Source: G039029935 sp039029935 (lineage in GTDB: Bacteria; Chloroflexota; Anaerolineae; Caldilineales; Caldilineaceae). From it: DNA of 8,085 bases. The stretch is from the NCBI GenBank assembly GCA_039029935.1, contig JBCCFC010000619.1:1-8085 (forward strand), read 5' to 3'. A program made the translations under genes and the position numbers. Below the pieces are notes generated by a model. The model saw only the letters and a list, made by a program, of their open reading frames with translations, did no database searches and was not told the origin of the DNA. Below, piece by piece: positions 1-3,326 of this stretch (its first letter is position 1; the number at the start of each line of letters is the position of its first letter).

Positions 1-282
1 GGCGAAGTGAGCAAACTGGTCCAAAAGCTAGAAGGCTATCGAGAGCTAGACCCCACCGAAGTCGAAACCGTCAAATCCGAATTGGCCCTAGAATTTAGTG
101 ATCTCCAAGTGATGCTGTTCAAGGTCGCCTATCTCTGCGGCATCGACATGGAAGAGGCCATGATACGCGGTCAACAAAAAGCCGACGCGCTCTTCCCCGA
201 CCCATCAACAGGCCCGGCCGACCGAGCAGGGTATTGGGCGCGGTTTCAGCAGTATGTCGCCGATGCTGGTCTTGATGAGTAG
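1..282 (+). CDS. MazG-like nucleotide pyrophosphohydrolase, 5' end outside window
   Basis: The reading frame is open to the left edge, so this is the last 93 codons of a longer gene and the GTG at position 7 is probably internal. The visible part begins Gly-Glu-Val-Ser-Lys, which fits the end of the first metal-binding helix of MazG-like proteins (E-x-x-E type). After a short gap come Glu27, Glu31 and Asp34 in the pattern E-x3-E-x2-D, then a hydrophobic helix and the phrase LCGIDMEEAM, typical of the family (LGIDLEEA). Such proteins hydrolyse nucleoside triphosphates to monophosphate and pyrophosphate, using magnesium held by these acidic residues, and are thought to clear aberrant nucleotides from the cytoplasm. 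The C-terminal 35 residues show no further motif. The stop codon lies in a short tandem duplication. The substrate cannot be judged, and the family call is moderately sure because the N-terminus is missing. Confidence 0.6.
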   Translation, partial: GEVSKLVQKLEGYRELDPTEVETVKSELALEFSDLQVMLFKVAYLCGIDMEEAMIRGQQKADALFPDPSTGPADRAGYWARFQQYVADAGLDE

Positions 283-297
283 GTCTTGATGAGTAGG
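270..297. repeat. 14-bp tandem duplication over a stop codon
   Basis: The unit TCTTGATGAGTAGG occurs at 270-283 and is repeated exactly at 284-297. The first copy holds the last codons and stop of the MazG-like gene. The second copy is non-coding and would offer a second stop in the same phase only by chance. It looks like a recent replication slippage event. Confidence 0.85.
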
Positions 298-356
298 TCG
301 GTATTCGGTGGGTCAGGATGTCAGTATTCAGTGCCGCAGTAACCAGTATTCCAACC

Positions 357-446
357 TTCAACCCTTCAACCCTTCAACTTTTCAACTTTTCAACTTTTCA
401 ACCCTTCAACTCTTCAACTTTCAACTCCCCACTATCAACTTTCAAC
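357..446. repeat. Octameric tandem repeat TTCAACYY
   Basis: Eight consecutive 8-bp units TTCAAC followed by CC, TT or TC start at 357, 365, 373, 381, 389, 397, 405 and 413. The period then slips to 7 (a copy at 420), and degenerate copies continue to about 446. The tract is purine-poor on this strand and has no long open frame. Similar short tandem intergenic repeats are common in some Chloroflexota and cyanobacteria; that comparison is from memory. Its role is unknown, and it may be a slippage-prone variable-number repeat. Confidence 0.85.
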
Positions 447-456
447 TAAAATGATT

Positions 457-508
457 GTTCTAAAACTGCGAACAGACGTGCGCGGATTTGACCACGCACG
501 TTTGTTCC
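457..508. promoter_or_regulatory. Probable LexA operator region: two inverted SOS-box-like sites
   Basis: The 13-base arm GAACAGACGTGCG at 470-482 is matched by CGCACGTTTGTTC at 495-507, an inverted repeat with one mismatch (12 of 13) around a 12-base centre. Each arm read inward is a GAAC-N4-GTGC site, one base from the GAAC-N4-GTTC core of the Gram-positive SOS box. The left site matches 12 of 14 positions of CGAACRNRYGTTYC. A further TGTTC half-site lies at 456-460. The sites flank and overlap the -35 element and spacer of a promoter pointing at lexA, as expected for autorepression. LexA binding is inferred. As RNA the same dyad could fold into a hairpin, but most of it would lie upstream of the predicted transcript start. 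Confidence 0.6.
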
Positions 509-516
509 CGTATAAT
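488..516 (+). promoter_or_regulatory. Predicted sigma-70 promoter P1 for lexA
   Basis: TTGACC at 488-493 (5 of 6 to consensus) is separated by exactly 17 bases from TATAAT at 511-516. This is the strongest promoter match in the window. The -35 sits between the arms of the SOS-box-like dyad and the spacer holds its right arm, so a bound repressor would block polymerase. The predicted leader to the lexA ATG is about 150 bases. Confidence 0.7.
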
Positions 517-558
517 TGGGATAAGTTTGGGAAAACCATTGGTATAATTTGGGATAAG
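511..558 (+). repeat. Direct repeat containing TATAAT, with possible second promoter P2
   Basis: TATAATTGGGATAAG at 511-525 recurs with one inserted T as TATAATTTGGGATAAG at 543-558. The second copy is preceded by TGG, giving the extended -10 motif TG-N-TATAAT at 540-548. No -35 at a proper distance is seen for it. It may be a second lexA start or a by-product of local duplication. Confidence 0.55.
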
Positions 559-592
559 CATTGAAATATCTGTACTTAAGATACTTTTATGC
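558..592. repeat. Imperfect AT-rich inverted repeat in the lexA leader
   Basis: GCATTGAAATATCT at 558-571 pairs at 11 of 14 positions with AGATACTTTTATGC at 579-592, around a 7-base centre. It lies in the predicted 5' leader of lexA. The rest of the leader to 674 is AT-rich with no gene, and an AGGA (664-667) 7 bases before the ATG serves as a modest ribosome binding site. Confidence 0.4.
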
Positions 593-674
593 TGCACAGA
601 CAAACTTGAACGTCCATACATAAAGGGCTTTTTATAAAAATTGCCTTAGTTTAGTCAAAATTTAGGATACAATC

Positions 675-1421
675 ATGAAACAAGAACAAAGTATTTTATC
701 GGAACGGCAACAAAAAATTCTTGAATTTATTATTGATTATTTTCAAGAAAACGAATATCCACCTTCCATTCGTGAAATTGGGAAGAATGTGGGTATCTCC
801 AGTACGTCTGTCGTGAACTACAATTTGGCACGATTGGAAGAGTTGGAGTACATCAATCGTCGTAAAGAAGTAAGCCGAGGGTTGAGCGTAAATTGGGACC
901 GTCTGCATGAGTTAGGCATCGAGGCCACCAATAAGAACGGATCGCAGCAATTTGCAGGGCTACCATTCCAGTTTAGCAAGAATGGCGACAGCGGCAAACA
1001 ATATGCCTTCCGTGTGCCAGTCTTGGGTCGTATCGCCGCAGGTGAGCCGATTCAGGTGGAAGCACGTGATTCAGCCAACCCTGAAGAGTGGATTGACTTG
1101 ACTGAGGGCATGTTCGGCCAGAACAAGATGGGTGCCAGTGATAACCTATTTGCACTCAAAGTGCAGGGCGATTCTATGATTGATGCCAGTGTTATGGATG
1201 GAGATACCGTGATTTTGCGTCATCAAGAGCAGGCGCAGAATGGTGAGATGGTTGCCGTTTGGATTGAAGGGGATGAAGAGACCACGCTGAAATATTGGCA
1301 CATGCAGGAAGACAAAGTACATCTGAAGCCAGCCAATCCGTTCTACGAGCCGATTGTGCGTGACGCCAACAAGGTGCGTGTAAAGGGACGTGTTGTTTCT
1401 GTGATTCGCTATTTGCAGTAG
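675..1421 (+). CDS. lexA: LexA repressor, SOS regulator and self-cleaving serine protease
   Basis: This 248-residue protein represses DNA-damage genes and, when stimulated by RecA filaments, cuts itself. Residues 6-72 form a winged helix-turn-helix with the typical LexA phrases SERQQKILEFI and PPSIREIGKNVGISS. The C-terminal S24 peptidase domain (about 112-248) holds the Ala122-Gly123 cleavage bond in GRIAAGEPI, the nucleophile Ser167 in VQGDSMID, and the general-base Lys206 in TTLKYW. The set is complete, so an active, cleavable LexA is expected. The protein is longer than the usual 200 or so residues because of a polar linker at about 73-112 and an insertion around 130-155. The ATG at 675 gives the exact family N-terminus and has AGGA 7 bases upstream. 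The upstream promoter with SOS-box-like sites suggests autoregulation, and two terminators follow, so the gene is probably transcribed alone. Confidence 0.95.
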   Translation: MKQEQSILSERQQKILEFIIDYFQENEYPPSIREIGKNVGISSTSVVNYNLARLEELEYINRRKEVSRGLSVNWDRLHELGIEATNKNGSQQFAGLPFQFSKNGDSGKQYAFRVPVLGRIAAGEPIQVEARDSANPEEWIDLTEGMFGQNKMGASDNLFALKVQGDSMIDASVMDGDTVILRHQEQAQNGEMVAVWIEGDEETTLKYWHMQEDKVHLKPANPFYEPIVRDANKVRVKGRVVSVIRYLQ

Positions 1422-1438
1422 GATGAATCATCCAAATA

Positions 1439-1464
1439 GCTCTATTCGATAGAGTATTCTTTTT
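1439..1464 (+). terminator. Short intrinsic terminator after lexA
   Basis: CTCTAT (1440-1445), loop TCG, ATAGAG (1449-1454), with an additional G-T pair outside, followed by TTCTTTTT at 1457-1464. The 6-bp stem is weak and A/T-rich, but its position 18 bases after the lexA stop and its T-tract fit a terminator. Confidence 0.6.
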
Positions 1465-1516
1465 AGGCGTTAGTCATCATCCAGTTTATGAACATATTGA
1501 TGACTAGCGCCTTTTT
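1465..1516 (+). terminator. Strong intrinsic terminator upstream of the Nudix remnant
   Basis: A 15-base arm at 1465-1479 (AGGCGTTAGTCATCA) pairs with 1498-1512 with a single G-T wobble around an 18-base loop. The T-run at 1512-1516 begins at the base of the stem. It is the strongest hairpin-plus-T-tract in the window and should end any lexA read-through. It ends 16 bases before the Nudix start codon, so it could also act as a leader attenuator for that gene. Confidence 0.75.
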
Positions 1517-1523
1517 CGCATTC

Positions 1524-1529
1524 GGAGGA
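1524..1529 (+). promoter_or_regulatory. Ribosome binding site of the Nudix remnant
   Basis: GGAGGA lies 3 bases upstream of the AATATG that holds the ATG at 1533. It favours this start over the in-frame ATG at 1488, which lies inside the terminator loop and has no such signal. It is the best Shine-Dalgarno match in the window, now in front of a broken gene. Confidence 0.7.
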
Positions 1530-1532
1530 AAT

Positions 1533-1679
1533 ATGTCATCCACCAACACATCGGATTGGCCGCCAAAAAACGTACTCTGTGTCGGCGGTGTTGTGATTCA
1601 AGAGCAACGAGTCTTACTAGCCCGGCAGGCGGTGGGTACGTCGTTGGCAGGTCAGTGGAGTGTGCCAGGAGTCCTATGA
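1533..1679 (+). pseudogene. Nudix hydrolase remnant, truncated before the Nudix box
   Basis: The 48 codons encode a recognisable Nudix N-terminus: a beta-strand VLCVGGVVIQEQRVLLARQ, then GQWSVPG. Intact relatives continue directly from here into the Nudix box (G-x5-E-x7-R-E-U-x-E-E-x-G-U), which binds the metal and cleaves nucleoside diphosphates linked to another group. Here the frame reads Val-Leu-stop right after Pro-Gly. No box or C-terminal part is found downstream in any forward frame before hen1. The catalytic residues are therefore gone and the product cannot work as a Nudix enzyme. The sequence after the break (1680-1760) carries two compact hairpins and no coding signal, consistent with a deletion or a small insertion. 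The ribosome binding site is intact, which suggests a recent loss. Confidence 0.75.
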
Positions 1680-1693
1680 GGTCATCTGAGGCA

Positions 1694-1742
1694 CATGGGG
1701 TTGAACCCCCATGCTACTATGGAAAACCTGTTAAAACGGGTT
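1694..1742. repeat. Two adjacent small hairpins after the Nudix break
   Basis: CATGGGGTT (1694-1702) pairs with AACCCCCATG (1704-1713) with one bulged C, or realistically as a 7-bp stem with a 6-base loop. AACCTG (1725-1730) pairs with CGGGTT (1737-1742), with one G-T pair, around TTAAAA. There is no T-run after either, so a terminator is unlikely. The rest of the interval to the hen1 start (1743-1831) holds no gene. A perfect TATGAT-TC-ATCATA dyad lies at 1762-1775, and TATGAT could serve as a -10 with TTAAGA at 1741-1746, but the 15-base spacer is poor. Confidence 0.5.
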
Positions 1743-1810
1743 AAGACAGATACCCATTCAGTATGATTCATCATACCTCCTCTATTAGACGCCGAATTCA
1801 TTCGGTGGGC

Positions 1811-1828
1811 ATTTATTTAGGAATAAAT
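1811..1828 (+). promoter_or_regulatory. Hairpin presenting the hen1 ribosome binding site
   Basis: ATTTATT (1811-1817) and AATAAAT (1822-1828) are perfect complements around the loop TAGG. The Shine-Dalgarno AGGAA (1819-1823) spans the loop and the first pairs of the stem and lies 8 bases before the ATG at 1832. The stem is entirely A/T and therefore weak. It supports the start choice and may tune translation. Confidence 0.45.
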
Positions 1829-1831
1829 CTA

Positions 1832-3259
1832 ATGTATTTAAGTATCACAACAACCCACGCCCCGGCAACAGACCTTGGCTACTTGTTGCACAAACATCCG
1901 GCGCGTGTACAGCAGTTTGACCTCAAATTTGGTCAAACTCATGTTTTCTATCCAGAAGCCACCGAAGAGCGTTGCACAGCAGCCATGCTTGTAGACGTAG
2001 ACCCCGTCAAATTGGTGCGCACACAGCAACGTTCACCCTCGTTTGCTCTCCAGCAATATGTCAATGACCGACCTTATGTAGCCTCATCATTTTTGAGTGT
2101 TGCCATCAACAATGTCTATGGCACGGCGTTGGCGGGGCGCTGTAAAGATCGCCCTGAACTGGTGGAGACGTCGATTCCACTGACGGCAAAATTAGCGGCG
2201 GTTCCCTGTCGTGGGGGCGAGGCATTATTGCGTCGTCTCTTTGAACCGCTAGGCTATCAGGTCGAGGCACAACGTCATGTGCTGGACCCACATTTTCCGG
2301 CATGGGGACAGAGCCGTTATTTTACTATCGAGTTGAGTGGCGTGGTCACACTGAAAGACCTGTTGACCCACATCTATGTGCTGGCTCCGGTGCTGGATGA
2401 TGACAAGCATTATTGGGTGGCGCAGGATGAGGTCGAAAAGCTTCTACGCTTTGGTGAAGGCTGGCTGGCATCGCATCCACTGCGCGACCAGATCACCAGC
2501 AGTTACTTGGTGCGCCAACGCGGATTGACCCGTGCGGCCTTGGCGCAGTTACGAGAAGAGACGACCACCGATCAGGCCGAGGTTGATGAAACACAGGATG
2601 CCGAGGAGGAAAAGATTGAGGCGACTGCAATGCAAGAAAGTGCAGACAAAAATCAACCCTCACTGCATCAACAGCGGCTCACGGCAGTGGTGACAGAACT
2701 GAAGGCATCCGGTGCAACCAAATTACTCGACTTAGGTTGTGGCGAAGGCAAACTCCTACGCATGTTGCTCAAGGAGAAGCAGTTCACCCAGATTGTGGGC
2801 ATGGATGTCTCCAGTGCATCGCTCGACAAGGCTGCACAACGGCTGCATCTGGACCGTATGAGCGATACACAACGAGCGCGCATTCAGCTACTCCAAGGCT
2901 CACTGCTCTATCATGATAGTCGATTGGCTGGATATGATGCCGTCGCCGCAGTTGAGGTAATTGAGCATCTGGAACCCGACCGATTGGCCGCGTTTGCGCG
3001 GGTGATGTTTGAGTTTATCAACGCACCGACCGTTGTCATCACCACACCTAACCGCGAGTATAACAGCCAATGGGCATCGCTCCCTGCTGGGAAACTGCGT
3101 CACCGCGACCACCGCTTTGAGTGGACACGTGCTGAGTTTGCGGCGTGGGCAGGGGACGTTGCCAATGAGTTTGGGTATGACGTTGAATTGCATCCCTTGG
3201 GTGCGGAAATCGAGGGGATTGGGTCCCCGTCACAAATGGGCGTATTTCGCCACCGATAG
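1832..3259 (+). CDS. hen1: Bacterial Hen1, RNA 3'-terminal ribose 2'-O-methyltransferase
   Basis: Hen1 transfers a methyl group from S-adenosylmethionine to the 2'-OH of the 3'-terminal ribose of broken RNA during repair with Pnkp, so the religated junction cannot be cut again at that bond. The 475-residue protein has two parts. An N-terminal domain (about 1-240, from ITTTHAPATDLGYLLHKHP) in relatives activates the Pnkp ligase. A Rossmann methyltransferase follows (about 285-475). A strongly acidic linker (about 242-280) separates them. Motif I is LLDLGCGEGKL at 298-308. The manganese-binding residues are Glu375, Glu378, His379 (EVIEHL) and His427 (RDHRFEW), with the same spacing as E366, E369, H370 and H418 of Clostridium thermocellum Hen1. 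The ATG at 1832 is preferred to the in-frame ATG at 1763 because family homology begins just after it and AGGAA precedes it. pnkp follows 65 bases later. Confidence 0.95.
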   Translation: MYLSITTTHAPATDLGYLLHKHPARVQQFDLKFGQTHVFYPEATEERCTAAMLVDVDPVKLVRTQQRSPSFALQQYVNDRPYVASSFLSVAINNVYGTALAGRCKDRPELVETSIPLTAKLAAVPCRGGEALLRRLFEPLGYQVEAQRHVLDPHFPAWGQSRYFTIELSGVVTLKDLLTHIYVLAPVLDDDKHYWVAQDEVEKLLRFGEGWLASHPLRDQITSSYLVRQRGLTRAALAQLREETTTDQAEVDETQDAEEEKIEATAMQESADKNQPSLHQQRLTAVVTELKASGATKLLDLGCGEGKLLRMLLKEKQFTQIVGMDVSSASLDKAAQRLHLDRMSDTQRARIQLLQGSLLYHDSRLAGYDAVAAVEVIEHLEPDRLAAFARVMFEFINAPTVVITTPNREYNSQWASLPAGKLRHRDHRFEWTRAEFAAWAGDVANEFGYDVELHPLGAEIEGIGSPSQMGVFRHR

Positions 3260-3326
3260 AAGTCCGACTTTTGCCAAAAGTCGGACTTCTACACCGTTTT
3301 TGAGATAGGAGTATTGCGCCACCGAT
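3242..3326 (+). repeat. 16-bp direct repeats flanking an intergenic palindrome
   Basis: GTATTTCGCCACCGAT at 3242-3257 (last codons of hen1) and GTATTGCGCCACCGAT at 3311-3326 (running into the pnkp ATG) agree at 15 of 16 bases. The 53 bases between them carry a long palindrome. The second copy read in the hen1 frame gives Val-Leu-Arg-His-Arg followed by TGA, and that TGA overlaps the pnkp ATG as ATGA. The arrangement resembles a target duplication around a small insertion, or a tandem duplication of the junction. Confidence 0.75.
3257..3291 (+). repeat. Perfect 17-bp palindrome at the hen1 stop codon
   Basis: Bases 3257-3273 are the exact reverse complement of 3275-3291 around a single C. As RNA this gives a very stable stem with a small loop near TTGCCAA. 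The hen1 stop TAG (3257-3259) forms the foot of the left arm. A T5 run (3297-3301) starts only 6 bases after the stem, so it is not a typical terminator. It could be a partial attenuator, an RNA processing or stability site, or a repeated extragenic palindrome. Confidence 0.85.

Noticed and set aside
357..446. CRISPR array
   Set aside because: Units are only 8 bp with no spacers, so it is a simple tandem repeat.
1694..1713. tRNA-like T-arm (GGGGTTGAACCCC)
   Set aside because: No acceptor, D or anticodon arms flank it and TTCGA is absent. It is a simple hairpin.
1763..1831. Longer hen1 reading from the ATG at 1763
   Set aside because: The 23 additional residues show no similarity to Hen1 N-termini, that ATG sits in a dyad with no ribosome binding site, and the family sequence starts right after the ATG at 1832.
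3257..3301. Intrinsic terminator between hen1 and pnkp
   Set aside because: The T-run is separated from the stem by 5 bases (CACCG) and the downstream gene belongs to the same complex, so full termination is unlikely. Kept as a palindrome only.
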